A stretch of DNA of 64,000 bases, from assembly GCA_017395065.1 (NCBI GenBank), contig JAFPWH010000032.1, forward strand, positions 1-64,000. Direction: 5' to 3'. Shown here piece by piece: positions 40,307 to 48,486 of the stretch. This DNA comes from Clostridia bacterium. GTDB lineage: Bacteria > Bacillota > Clostridia > Christensenellales > Aristaeellaceae. Position numbers and translations under genes: made by a program. Below the pieces are notes generated by a model, which was not told the origin of the DNA, made no database searches, and saw nothing but the letters and a program-made list of their open reading frames with translations. Position 1 is the first letter of the stretch. Each line of letters starts with the position of its first letter.

Positions 40307-41476
40307 TTACCTGCCGCGCAGGGCGTTTCTTACGCGCTCCGTCACGTAGGAGGCCGTGTTCCACCAGTATTTATGGTCGTGGTAGAAGCGCAGGTACGGG
40401 ATGTCGTGAAGCTGACAGGCGTTTTTCACGAGCTCCGAATCGCTGTTTTCCGACATCACCTCGACGATGAGCGCCCTGCGGGAGCCCTGCCAGAAGGTGT
40501 ATACCGCCGAAGTGGTCACCAGTTTCGCCGGCTGTCCCGGAAGGCGAAGGGGCAGCTGCTTTTTGTCCTCGTCGACGCGGTAGCCTCTGAACTCCCTTGC
40601 GAACAGGCTCATGAAGTACTGATCGAAATCGCCCGGGAAATTGTACTGGTTCGGCTCGGAGGGCATTTCCCTGCCCCAGGGCGCATCCCGGTCGACGTCC
40701 GCATTTCTGCCGACGGGCGCCGGTTTCGGCGGCTGGGGTGTCATCGGGGGTTTGGGCGGCTGCGGCGCCATCGGGGGTTTTGGCGGCTGGGGCGGCTGCG
40801 GCGCCATCGGGGGTTTCGGCGGCTGCGGGGGCTGGGGCGCCATCGGGGGCCTGGGCGGCTGCGGCGGGACCGGCTGCACGGGTTTCATCGTCGCGGTCTG
40901 CACGTTTTGCGCGGCGCGCGCCGCAAAGCCCGCTCCCGCCGGCGTATAAGCGCGCTGTTTGGGAAGCGCGTCACGCACGCGTCCGACCACATAGGAGCGC
41001 GTGTTCCACCAGCCGGGATGGTCGTAATAGAACCTGAGGTACGGGATGCGGTTCTTAAAGCACGCGGTGCGCAGGGAACGATCCTCGCAGTTTTCGTGCA
41101 TGAGCTCCACGATGAGCTCGGTGTCCTGCCCGTTCATGAAGGCAAACACCGTCGTTTTGCGCTCCCTTTCCTCGGTGGTCAGCGACCAGCGGCCCTGCGC
41201 CCTGCGGGGGTTGTAGCGCGGGTTGTCCTTATGGCTCTCCACGATCCTGTAGCCCGGGAACTCGTTTTCGAAGAGCTCCGCGAAATACTCGTAGTACTTG
41301 CCGCGGTAGTTGAACTGGTTCGGCTCCGCGGGCATCGTTTCGCCCCAGGACCGGTTTCCCTGCGCCTGATCGGCCGGCCGCGGGGGCGCCGGGGGCGTCG
41401 GCCTCGGAGGCGCCGTGCGCTTGTTTTGGTCGTCAGCATTCGTCACGGCTTTGAAAATTTTGGACAGCAGATCCAT
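40307..41476 (-). CDS. Protein with two copies of an unknown nuclease-like domain and a Pro-rich tandem-repeat linker
   Basis: A 389-residue protein with two copies of a domain of about 130 residues. Each copy has Pro-x-Glu-Pro-Asn-Gln, then LF..EF.GYR, then LIVE(L/V)M.EN, then IPYLRFY.DH..WWNT.SYV..RVR.AL. Between them lie 60 residues built from MAPQPPQPPKPP-type repeats. The alpha/beta pattern with LIVE resembles restriction-endonuclease-like folds, but no Lys follows the Glu, so catalysis is unproven. It is the last gene before the terminator, downstream of the polysaccharide exporter. No function is proposed. Confidence 0.8.
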   Translation of the reverse strand: MDLLSKIFKAVTNADDQNKRTAPPRPTPPAPPRPADQAQGNRSWGETMPAEPNQFNYRGKYYEYFAELFENEFPGYRIVESHKDNPRYNPRRAQGRWSLTTEERERKTTVFAFMNGQDTELIVELMHENCEDRSLRTACFKNRIPYLRFYYDHPGWWNTRSYVVGRVRDALPKQRAYTPAGAGFAARAAQNVQTATMKPVQPVPPQPPRPPMAPQPPQPPKPPMAPQPPQPPKPPMAPQPPKPPMTPQPPKPAPVGRNADVDRDAPWGREMPSEPNQYNFPGDFDQYFMSLFAREFRGYRVDEDKKQLPLRLPGQPAKLVTTSAVYTFWQGSRRALIVEVMSENSDSELVKNACQLHDIPYLRFYHDHKYWWNTASYVTERVRNALRGR

Positions 41477-41540
41477 ACGATTTCCTCCCGTCGATTTGGT
41501 TTTTACGAAAGCTCGGTCCCGGAGGGAGCAAGCGAATGTT

Positions 41541-42812
41541 TTATTCTTTTCCGATCACGGTGCACGTGCCCTCTGCGTCAGGCAGGCGGAACAGCCCGTG
41601 GCGCTTTTCGTTCCAGAGCATGCCGTCGGTGCGCTCCGGGTTCTGGGTCACGGCGAAGCGGAACGCGCGCGGCACCGCGTCGTAGGAGACCATGCGCCCG
41701 ACCGGGTCGATGAAGCACAGCCAGATCTCGGCGTCGTATTCGCCGGGCGCGAGCCCGCCAAGCGGGATGCTCAGGTCCAGCCGGCTCCTTTCGCCCTTTT
41801 TCGCCATGCACAGGGGTGCACTCATGCTCGTTGCGACGCAGCCGCTGCCCGGTCTGGACAAAAGCGTAAAGAGCCGTAAGCCCTTCACGTCCGTGTGCGC
41901 CCGCACCTCGAGGGAGAGGCGGATCACCCCGTCCATCGGGTATTCGGCGGACAGGACGTCTCGTATGTCCAGCGTTTCGAGCGAGGCGAGCTTGCCCATG
42001 TTGCCGCTGTGCTGAAGGGTGCTGAGGTCCACGTGTGTTTCAGCCAGGTGCGAAGAGCCCGCGTACAGGCCGATCGCGTGCTCCAGTTCGCCGCTGTAGG
42101 TCAGGCGGCCGTTTTCGAGGTACAGCGCGGTCGTGCACAGCTGCCTGAGCGTATGCATATTGTGACTAACGTAGATGACCGTGTGGCCGGCGGCGAGCTC
42201 GCTCATTTTGCCGATGCACTTTTCCTGAAAGCGGCTGTCCCCCACCGCGAGCACTTCGTCGCAGATCAGTATATCCGGGTCCAGATGCGCGGCCACGGCA
42301 AAGCCGAGCTTTACGTACATGCCGCTCGAATAGCGTTTGACCGGCGTGTCGATGAACGGTCCCACCTCGGAAAACTCGATGATCTCGTCCAGGCGTTTGT
42401 CTATATCCGCGCGGCTTAAGCCCATGACGGCACCATTTAAGTAGATGTTTTCACGTCCGGTCAGGTGCTGGTTAAAGCCGGTGCCCACCTCCAGCAGGCT
42501 CGCCACCCGCCCCTTGTAGCGCACTGTGCCCTCCGTGGGCGCAGTGATGCGGGAGATGATCTTGAGCAGCGTGCTCTTGCCCGCGCCGTTTCTGCCGATG
42601 AGGGCGACGGCGCTGCCGGCGGCGATATCGAAAGAAACGTCCTTGAGGGCCCAGAACCTGTCTCCGCTTTTGCCCCTGAATTCCTCTTCGCGCTTGTCAT
42701 GCTTAAAGCGCGCAAAAAATCTGTCAAGGTCGTCTCTCAGCGTACCGGAGCCGATCTGCCCCAGTATGTACTGTTTGGAAACGCCGCGCGCCTGCAAAAC
42801 GATCTCGCCCAT
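41541..42812 (-). CDS. ABC transporter ATP-binding protein, polysaccharide/teichoic acid export type (Wzt/TagH-like)
   Basis: A 423-residue ATPase. N-terminal nucleotide-binding domain with Walker A GRNGAGKSTLLK, signature YSSGMYVKLGFAVA, Walker B PDILICDEVLAVGD and a characteristic long insertion. A C-terminal extension (about 260-423) resembles the Wzt carbohydrate-binding domain. It lies 9 bp after the permease gene. Together they export a surface polysaccharide or teichoic acid chain. The substrate genes are not in this window. Confidence 0.93.
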   Translation of the reverse strand: MGEIVLQARGVSKQYILGQIGSGTLRDDLDRFFARFKHDKREEEFRGKSGDRFWALKDVSFDIAAGSAVALIGRNGAGKSTLLKIISRITAPTEGTVRYKGRVASLLEVGTGFNQHLTGRENIYLNGAVMGLSRADIDKRLDEIIEFSEVGPFIDTPVKRYSSGMYVKLGFAVAAHLDPDILICDEVLAVGDSRFQEKCIGKMSELAAGHTVIYVSHNMHTLRQLCTTALYLENGRLTYSGELEHAIGLYAGSSHLAETHVDLSTLQHSGNMGKLASLETLDIRDVLSAEYPMDGVIRLSLEVRAHTDVKGLRLFTLLSRPGSGCVATSMSAPLCMAKKGERSRLDLSIPLGGLAPGEYDAEIWLCFIDPVGRMVSYDAVPRAFRFAVTQNPERTDGMLWNEKRHGLFRLPDAEGTCTVIGKE

Positions 42813-42821
42813 GCCGCCTCC

Positions 42822-43682
42822 TCAGATGACGTCCGCAAAGGTCCTTTCGACCTTCTGAAACAGCATTACGCCCAGGATCAGCATTAGCGCCGTGACGCCG
42901 AAGCTTATGCCAAGATACAGCCAGTCAAGCGAACCCGTGCCGAGATACGCGCTCCTGAAAAACTCGATGATCGGCGTCATGGGATTGAGCATGAAAAGCG
43001 TCCTGAGCGCGGGATACTTGTCCGAGAGCACCGAGGCCGGATACGCGACCGGGGAAATGTACATCCACAGCGACACGCCGACGCCGATGAGCAGGGTAAG
43101 GTCCTTATACCTTACGGTCAGGGCGCTCAAACCTATGCCGACGCCCATGCCGAACAGCCCCATTTCGAGCACGACCACGGGCGTAAGGGCGATGAGCCCC
43201 CAGTTTACGGCGATGCCGTAGCCGTTTATGAGGTTTGCTACGATCAATATGATGAGGAAAAACGCGAACTGTATCAAAAAGCTCACGAACGTGACCAGCA
43301 CCGTGGCCACGGGCGCGCACAGGCGCGGAAAGTACACCTTTCCGTAGAGCTTTTCGTTGTCCGCGAAGGTCTGGGCGGTCTTTTCGAGGCAGCGCGAAAA
43401 GAAATTCCAGGCGACGCTGCCGCACATGTAGAACAGGAACATGCTGGGTCCCTCGGTCTTTAAGCCGACCAGCATTCCGAACACGAGCGTCAGTATGCCG
43501 CCCGTAAGCAGCGGCTGGATGATCGCCCAGGCGGGACCCAGAATGGTCTGCTTGTACATGGCCACGAAGCTGCGGCGGGCAAGCAGATACGTAAGGTCTC
43601 TGTAGCGCCAAAGCTCACGAAGATCGGGCAGGAGGCTCTTTCTTCGCGGGGCGATCTCGACCGTCCATTTTTCCTGCGGCAT
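42822..43682 (-). CDS. ABC-2 type permease for polysaccharide export (Wzm/TagG-like)
   Basis: A 286-residue membrane protein with six hydrophobic segments, and the ABC-2 type pattern LTYLLARRSFVAMYKQTILG, LRTLFMLNPMTPIIEFFRS, SLWMYISPVAYP. It is paired with the following ATPase gene. The N-terminal cytoplasmic part (RELWRYRDLTYLLARR) is typical of O-antigen exporters. Confidence 0.93.
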   Translation of the reverse strand: MPQEKWTVEIAPRRKSLLPDLRELWRYRDLTYLLARRSFVAMYKQTILGPAWAIIQPLLTGGILTLVFGMLVGLKTEGPSMFLFYMCGSVAWNFFSRCLEKTAQTFADNEKLYGKVYFPRLCAPVATVLVTFVSFLIQFAFFLIILIVANLINGYGIAVNWGLIALTPVVVLEMGLFGMGVGIGLSALTVRYKDLTLLIGVGVSLWMYISPVAYPASVLSDKYPALRTLFMLNPMTPIIEFFRSAYLGTGSLDWLYLGISFGVTALMLILGVMLFQKVERTFADVI

Positions 43683-43687
43683 TGTTT

Positions 43688-44635
43688 TTATCCTTTGTTT
43701 TCCTTCTTGGCCGGAAGCCTTTTTTCAAGGCGCTTGAACAGCAGCGGCCAAACGAATATGGCGACAAAGCAGGTAATGAAGTATCTTACCGCGCCGCCCG
43801 CGCTCTCCCCGAGCAAAGAGATGAACAGGGGCTTGGTGGCGTTTAGCAGCGCAAAGACCAGCGCCATGCCGATTACGAGGCGCAGCGCGGCGCTCAGGAT
43901 CGTCGCGGGCTTGTCGAAGCGTACGAACCTGCGCTCCAGCATCCAGCCCAGCATCATTCCGCAGACCGCGCCGACCGTCTTGAATACGTCCATGGTGTTG
44001 CGGGCGATCTCTTCCTCGTCGCCCGGCAGCTTGCGCGTGAGCGCGACAATGAGCGCCGCGGCGGCAAGCGCAAAGGCGGAAAGGGCGATGGGCAGATCGA
44101 GCTTCGGGTTCTCCTCCAGCTTTTCGCTGAGGCGCCCCATCAGGAATACCAGTATGACGCCGAGCACCAGGCTTGCGAGCACGTCCTGCGGGGTATGCAC
44201 GCCCAGATACAGGCGGCTTACGCCGACCAGTACGACCAGTATCCACGCGAGGATCTTGAAGACGCGCTTTACGCCCTTTCCGTAGACGAGCGCGCCGTAG
44301 GCCGCCGCGGCGTTGGCCGTGTGGCCGCTGGGGAAGGAGTAGGCAGTCGCGTCGTCGATCGCGTTTGCGTAGGGCACGATCTCTTTGTCGGTGCCGGCGC
44401 TCCTGACCCAGGGCCTGCGCGCGGCGAAGCTGATCTTGAGCAGCTGATTGATCGTAAGGCCGAAGAGCATCGAAAGCAAAAGGCGCGTTCCGGTCTTGCG
44501 GCTTAAGCACCAGTACACGAGGCAGGCGATGCCGATTGCGATTATTTCGTTGCCGAAGAACGTGAAAACGCTCATCAGCTTTCCCACGAATTCCGGTCTG
44601 TTCGTTTGCAGCCAGTAAAGGATGTCTAAGTCCAT
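43688..44635 (-). CDS. PAP2-family membrane phosphatase
   Basis: A 315-residue integral membrane phosphatase. The three PAP2 signature motifs are present: a Lys/Arg-Pro block ending AARRPWVR, PSGHTANAAA, and SRLYLGVHTPQDV. At least eight hydrophobic stretches are seen. Such enzymes act on undecaprenyl or phosphatidate phosphates, matching the polysaccharide exporter genes downstream. It overlaps the HAD gene by 10 bp. Confidence 0.93.
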   Translation of the reverse strand: MDLDILYWLQTNRPEFVGKLMSVFTFFGNEIIAIGIACLVYWCLSRKTGTRLLLSMLFGLTINQLLKISFAARRPWVRSAGTDKEIVPYANAIDDATAYSFPSGHTANAAAAYGALVYGKGVKRVFKILAWILVVLVGVSRLYLGVHTPQDVLASLVLGVILVFLMGRLSEKLEENPKLDLPIALSAFALAAAALIVALTRKLPGDEEEIARNTMDVFKTVGAVCGMMLGWMLERRFVRFDKPATILSAALRLVIGMALVFALLNATKPLFISLLGESAGGAVRYFITCFVAIFVWPLLFKRLEKRLPAKKENKG

Positions 44636-45267
44636 AATTCAAGTCCCTCGTAGCTTTCTATGTAATGATCTGCGCTGCGTCTTGCGCAGTCGAGTCTGTC
44701 CGCGTTGTGCCTGTCGTAGACGAGGCAGGCGGTCATGTGCGCGGCTTTTGCGCCCTCGATCCCCTCTGCGATGTCCTCGAACACGGCGCATTCATTCGGC
44801 GGCGTTTGAAGGCGGGAGGCGGCCAGCAGGTACACCTTGCCGGTCTTCTTGTGTGCGGAGCTTTCGTCGGTCGTGGCGAAGACGTCGAACAGGTCGTACA
44901 CGCCGTTTCTCTTGAGCGCGGGCTCGTACAGTTCCTTCGTGAGGGTCGTGACCACGGCCAGCTTTCTGCCCGCGCGTTTGAGCTTTTTCAGATACGCTCC
45001 CGCGCCCGGCTTCAGCTCCACGCGGTGCACGTACTCGTCAAGGCACATATCATGCCAGACGGACACGATCCCGTCGACGCTCATTTTAAGGTCAAAGCGC
45101 TCCTTCGTGTATTCGGCGGTCTGGCGGAAGCTTAAGCCGCTTATGCTGCCCGCATAGTCTGCGGGCAACTCGAGGCCGCGTTCCTGAAAAAATCTGCGGT
45201 CGATGTCCTCCCAGATGCCGAGACTGTCGAAAAGCGTCCCGTCCAAATCAAACAGCGCTGCCTGCAT
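44626..45267 (-). CDS. HAD-superfamily hydrolase, beta-phosphoglucomutase-like
   Basis: A 213-residue phosphatase of the HAD type. Motif I is FDLDGTLFDSLGIW with the nucleophile Asp, motif II in VVTTLTKELYEPAL, motif III Lys in SAHKKTGKVYLLAA, and motif IV in CAVFEDIAEGIEGAKAA. A helical cap follows motif I. It leads the operon HAD-PAP2-ABC permease-ABC ATPase-duplicated-domain gene. Confidence 0.9.
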   Translation of the reverse strand: MQAALFDLDGTLFDSLGIWEDIDRRFFQERGLELPADYAGSISGLSFRQTAEYTKERFDLKMSVDGIVSVWHDMCLDEYVHRVELKPGAGAYLKKLKRAGRKLAVVTTLTKELYEPALKRNGVYDLFDVFATTDESSAHKKTGKVYLLAASRLQTPPNECAVFEDIAEGIEGAKAAHMTACLVYDRHNADRLDCARRSADHYIESYEGLELWT

Positions 45268-45297
45268 CGTTTCCCCTGCACAAGTTTACTTTATCTG

Positions 45298-45326
45298 ATT
45301 ATAGCATTTTTGACGCGGCATGTCAA
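45298..45326 (-). promoter_or_regulatory. Promoter of the HAD-PAP2-ABC operon
   Basis: Minus strand TTGACA (45321-45326), 17-bp spacer and TATAAT (45298-45303), 31 bp before the ATG at 45267. The 306-bp HAD-rpsB gap contains this and the divergent rpsB promoter. Confidence 0.85.
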
Positions 45327-45419
45327 TTTGCAGTGCGTCCCATACGCGAATAAACTCCCGAAACAGGCCATTTACTTCAGAATCTAACGCAAAATTTTCA
45401 TTTGAAGCGGGCTTTTCTC

Positions 45420-45448
45420 TTGCGCCGGGCTCCGTCTTATGGTAAAAT
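45420..45448 (+). promoter_or_regulatory. rpsB promoter
   Basis: TTGCGC (45420-45425), 17-bp spacer and TAAAAT (45443-45448). The leader of about 120 nt before rpsB has GC-rich inverted segments that may be the S2 autoregulatory leader, but I cannot confirm this. Confidence 0.6.
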
Positions 45449-45573
45449 AACCTTTAGCGCCCGAAAAGAGGCGATTTCTCACCTGCGCTGATTTTGGCGG
45501 CGGTTGCCCGATGGGTGCCGTGCAAGAGGCGACGCGCAGGGCGGAAAAAACATTTATTTAAGGAGGAAACCCA

Positions 45574-46314
45574 ATGGCAGTCATTTCCATGAAGCAGCTG
45601 CTCGAGGCCGGCGTCCATTTCGGACATCAGACCCGCCGCTGGAACCCCAAGATGGCTCAGTATATCTTTACCGAGCGCAACGGCATCTACATCATCGACC
45701 TGCAGAAGACCGTAAAGAAGATCGACGAAGCGTACATGTTCGTGCGCGACGTGGCCCTCGACGGCAAAGACATCCTCTTCGTAGGCACCAAGAAGCAGGC
45801 GCAGGAGTCCATCGAGACCGAGTCCAAGAGATGCGGCATGTACTTCGTGAACAACCGCTGGCTGGGCGGCACACTGACCAACTTCCGCACCATCCGCACC
45901 CGCATCGACAAGCTCAACGAGATCGACAAGATGGAAAAAGAGGGCAAGTTCGAACTGCTCCCCAAGAAGGAAGTCATCAAGCTCCTCGCCGAAAGAGAAA
46001 AGCTCGAAAAGAACCTGGGCGGCATCCGTGAAATGAAAAAGCTCCCCGGCGCTCTGTTCGTGGTCGACCCCAAGAAGGAGCACATCGCCGTGGCCGAAGC
46101 CCGCATCCTGGGCATCCCGATCGTGGGCATCGTCGACACCAACTGCGATCCCGACGAGATCGATTACGTCATCCCCGGCAACGACGACGCCATCCGCGCG
46201 GTCAAGCTGATCGCCGGCAAGATGGCCGACGCCGTGCTCGAAGGCAAGCAGGGCGAACAGCTCGAGGACACCGAGGCGGAAGCAGCCGCCCCCGCCGAAG
46301 AGGCCGAAGCTTAA
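45574..46314 (+). CDS. rpsB: 30S ribosomal protein S2
   Basis: A 246-residue ribosomal protein S2. It begins [20 protein letters not shown], with [21 protein letters not shown] and the block [14 protein letters not shown], ending in an acidic Ala/Glu tail. AAGGAGG precedes it. It is the first gene of rpsB-tsf-orf-pyrH. Confidence 0.98.
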   Translation: MAVISMKQLLEAGVHFGHQTRRWNPKMAQYIFTERNGIYIIDLQKTVKKIDEAYMFVRDVALDGKDILFVGTKKQAQESIETESKRCGMYFVNNRWLGGTLTNFRTIRTRIDKLNEIDKMEKEGKFELLPKKEVIKLLAEREKLEKNLGGIREMKKLPGALFVVDPKKEHIAVAEARILGIPIVGIVDTNCDPDEIDYVIPGNDDAIRAVKLIAGKMADAVLEGKQGEQLEDTEAEAAAPAEEAEA

Positions 46315-46332
46315 TATACGGAGGAAATCAAA

Positions 46333-47256
46333 ATGGCTGAAATTACCGCTAAATTAGTAAACGAGCTGCGCGGCCGTACCGGCGCGGGCATGATGGATTG
46401 CAAAAAGGCCCTGGTCGCCTGCGAAGGCGATATGGACAAGGCCATCGACTTCCTGCGCGAGAAGGGCTTAGCCTCCGCCGCCAAGAAGCAGAGCCGCATC
46501 GCCGCCGAGGGCGCCGTAGGTTCCTTCGTGTGCAAAAAGTGCATGACCGGCGCGCTGGTCGAAGTCAACTGCGAGACCGACTTCGTCGCCAAGACCCCGA
46601 AATTCCAGGACCTCGTAAGTGCCATCGCAAAGCAGATCGTAAAGTGCGATCCCGCCGACGTGGACGCGCTGCTCGCCCAGAAGTATTTTGAGGACGAGAG
46701 CAAGACCATCGGCGACATGGTCACCGCCGCGACCGCCGAGATCGGCGAGAAGATCTCCGTGCGCCGCTTCGCCCGCTATGCCTCAAACGGCATCGTGGAC
46801 AGCTACATCCACATGGGCGGCAAGGTCGGCGTTCTGGTAGAGGCCGACGGCGCCATCACCGACGCGACTCCCGAAGTCATCCACAACATCGCCCTGCAGA
46901 TTGCCGCCGCCTCCCCCGTCGCGCCCGAATACGTGCGCCGCAGCGAGGTCCGCGCCGAGCATCTGGAGCACGAGAAGGAAATCCTGATCGCGCAGGCCAG
47001 AGAAGAGGGCAAGCCCGAGAACATCATTGAGAAGATGGTCATGGGCCGCATCAACAAGTTCTATCAGGAAGTCTGCCTGCTCGAGCAGCTCTACGTCAAG
47101 GACGGAGACCTGACCGTGCAGAAGATGATCGACAAAGAGAACAAGGGTCTCAACATCGTTCGCTTCACCCGTTACCGCATGGGCGACGGCCTCGAGAAGA
47201 AGGTCAACGACCTGGCTGCCGAGGTTGCCGAGCAGAAGGCGAAGATGGGTCTGTAA
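46333..47256 (+). CDS. tsf: Elongation factor Ts
   Basis: A 307-residue guanine-nucleotide exchange factor for EF-Tu. It opens with the UBA-like helix bundle and the tetrapeptide region [20 protein letters not shown], then [13 protein letters not shown] and the two-part dimerization core. It is downstream of rpsB with GGAGG. A terminator-like hairpin follows, which may reduce expression of the next genes. Confidence 0.98.
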   Translation: MAEITAKLVNELRGRTGAGMMDCKKALVACEGDMDKAIDFLREKGLASAAKKQSRIAAEGAVGSFVCKKCMTGALVEVNCETDFVAKTPKFQDLVSAIAKQIVKCDPADVDALLAQKYFEDESKTIGDMVTAATAEIGEKISVRRFARYASNGIVDSYIHMGGKVGVLVEADGAITDATPEVIHNIALQIAAASPVAPEYVRRSEVRAEHLEHEKEILIAQAREEGKPENIIEKMVMGRINKFYQEVCLLEQLYVKDGDLTVQKMIDKENKGLNIVRFTRYRMGDGLEKKVNDLAAEVAEQKAKMGL

Positions 47257-47266
47257 GACGTTTTTC

Positions 47267-47300
47267 ACAGCGGGGAGTTTCTCCTCGCTGTTTCTTTATG
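47267..47300 (+). terminator. Terminator or attenuator after tsf
   Basis: ACAGCGGGGAG (47267-47277) pairs with CTCCTCGCTGT (47281-47291), with one G-T mismatch, followed by TTCTTTAT. It probably gives partial termination ahead of the small membrane gene and pyrH. Confidence 0.65.
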
Positions 47301-47319
47301 TCGATTGGGAGGCAAAAAC

Positions 47320-47622
47320 ATGCTCGACCCGTTTGGGCAGATGCCCGCAGATTACCATAAGTCCCTTAAGAAAGCCCTGCTCTGGAGCGCGGTATTTCTG
47401 GTCCTGACGATCGTGCTGATGGCGATCATAGCCCCCTACGGCGAGACGGACGAAGAGATACCGGTTTGGGTGCTGATCACGTTCGTGGTCACGTCGCTGT
47501 GCATACTGGCCGCCTTCGTACTGATGATCAAATACGCCGTCAGCTGCGTAAAGATCGGCAGAAAGCGGATAAAGAGCCTCAAGCAGGAGCTAAGGCACAA
47601 CGAGATCAGCGAGGACAGATGA
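47320..47622 (+). CDS. Small membrane protein between tsf and pyrH
   Basis: A 100-residue protein with two membrane helices (about 21-41 and 52-73) and a basic C-terminal tail (KIGRKRIKSLKQELRHNE). ATG at 47320 is chosen because GGGAGG lies 8 nt before it. No family is recognised. It is unusual as an insertion in the conserved tsf-pyrH run. Confidence 0.75.
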   Translation: MLDPFGQMPADYHKSLKKALLWSAVFLVLTIVLMAIIAPYGETDEEIPVWVLITFVVTSLCILAAFVLMIKYAVSCVKIGRKRIKSLKQELRHNEISEDR

Positions 47623-47644
47623 CGAGAACAAATAAGGAGGAAAC

Positions 47645-48358
47645 ATGTACAGGCGCATCGTATTGAAGCTTTCCGGCGAAACGCTTTCGCCCCTCAAGGG
47701 CAGCGGCGAAACCGGCGTATTCTCGGCCGAAAGGGTGGACGAAGCCGCAAAAATGCTGATCAAGGTCGCCTCGACCGGCGCGCAGCTTTGCGTGATCCTG
47801 GGCGGCGGCAACATTTGGCGCGGGCGCTTTACCGACCAAATGGACGCGACCGTCGCCGACAACATGGGCATGCTCGCGACGATCCTGAACGCGCTTTGCT
47901 GCGCGGAGGCCGTAAACCGCTTGGGCGGCAAGGCCAAGGTCTTTACCGCGCAGGAAATGACGCGCTTTGCCGATTTGTACCGCGCGGACAGGGCGGACGA
48001 GGCGCTCAGCGACGGCTGCATCGTGTTCGTCGCAGGCGGCACGGGCAACCCCTTCTTTACGACCGATACCGGCGCGGCGCTCAGGGCCGCAGAGCTCAGG
48101 GCGGACGTCGTTTTCAAGGGCACCGGCGCGGAGGGCATCTTCGACAAGGACCCCAACAAGTATCCCGACGCCGTCATGTACAAAGAGATCACCTATAAAG
48201 AAGCCATCGACAAGCGCCTGGGCGTCATGGACACCAGCGCGTTCGTGCTGTGCATGGACAGGAAGGTACCGGCGATCCGCGTGTTCAAGATGGACGATCT
48301 GAACAACATCTACCGCGCCGCGATCGGCGAAGACCTGGGAACGACGGCGCACCTGTAA
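47645..48358 (+). CDS. pyrH: Uridylate kinase
   Basis: A 237-residue UMP kinase (amino-acid kinase family) that makes UDP. Evidence: YRRIVLKLSGETLSPLKGSG, LGGGNIWRGR, GGTGNPFFTTDTGAALRAAEL and TGAEGIFDKDPNKYPDA, with typical length and hexamer-forming core. A strong terminator directly follows, so the gene ends an operon; frr, its usual downstream partner, is not next. Confidence 0.97.
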   Translation: MYRRIVLKLSGETLSPLKGSGETGVFSAERVDEAAKMLIKVASTGAQLCVILGGGNIWRGRFTDQMDATVADNMGMLATILNALCCAEAVNRLGGKAKVFTAQEMTRFADLYRADRADEALSDGCIVFVAGGTGNPFFTTDTGAALRAAELRADVVFKGTGAEGIFDKDPNKYPDAVMYKEITYKEAIDKRLGVMDTSAFVLCMDRKVPAIRVFKMDDLNNIYRAAIGEDLGTTAHL

Positions 48359-48382
48359 TTCTCCAAACCAGCTCGGTGATAT

Positions 48383-48412
48383 GCTCATTCAGCAAAAGCT
48401 GAATGAGCTTTT
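48383..48412 (+). terminator. Strong terminator after pyrH
   Basis: GCTCATTCAGC (48383-48393) pairs with GCTGAATGAGC (48398-48408) over an AAAA loop, followed by TTTT. The 11-bp perfect stem marks the boundary to the AT-rich insert. Confidence 0.88.
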
Positions 48413-48486
48413 GCACCCATATATTGATTAGTAAGTTGCGTATCCAAAGTTTATTGTTGTTATCTTGGAAAAAGGAAGTGAAAGCA

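Noticed and set aside
40735-40865. Tandem repeat GGCGGCTGGGG..., considered as CRISPR
   Set aside because: It is a coding repeat for MAPQPPQPPKPP; no unique spacers and no cas genes.
39399-41713. Long plus-strand ORFs opposite the RT and the Pro-rich gene
   Set aside because: They are antisense shadows with no motif, and the 40223-41713 frame reads the proline repeat backward.
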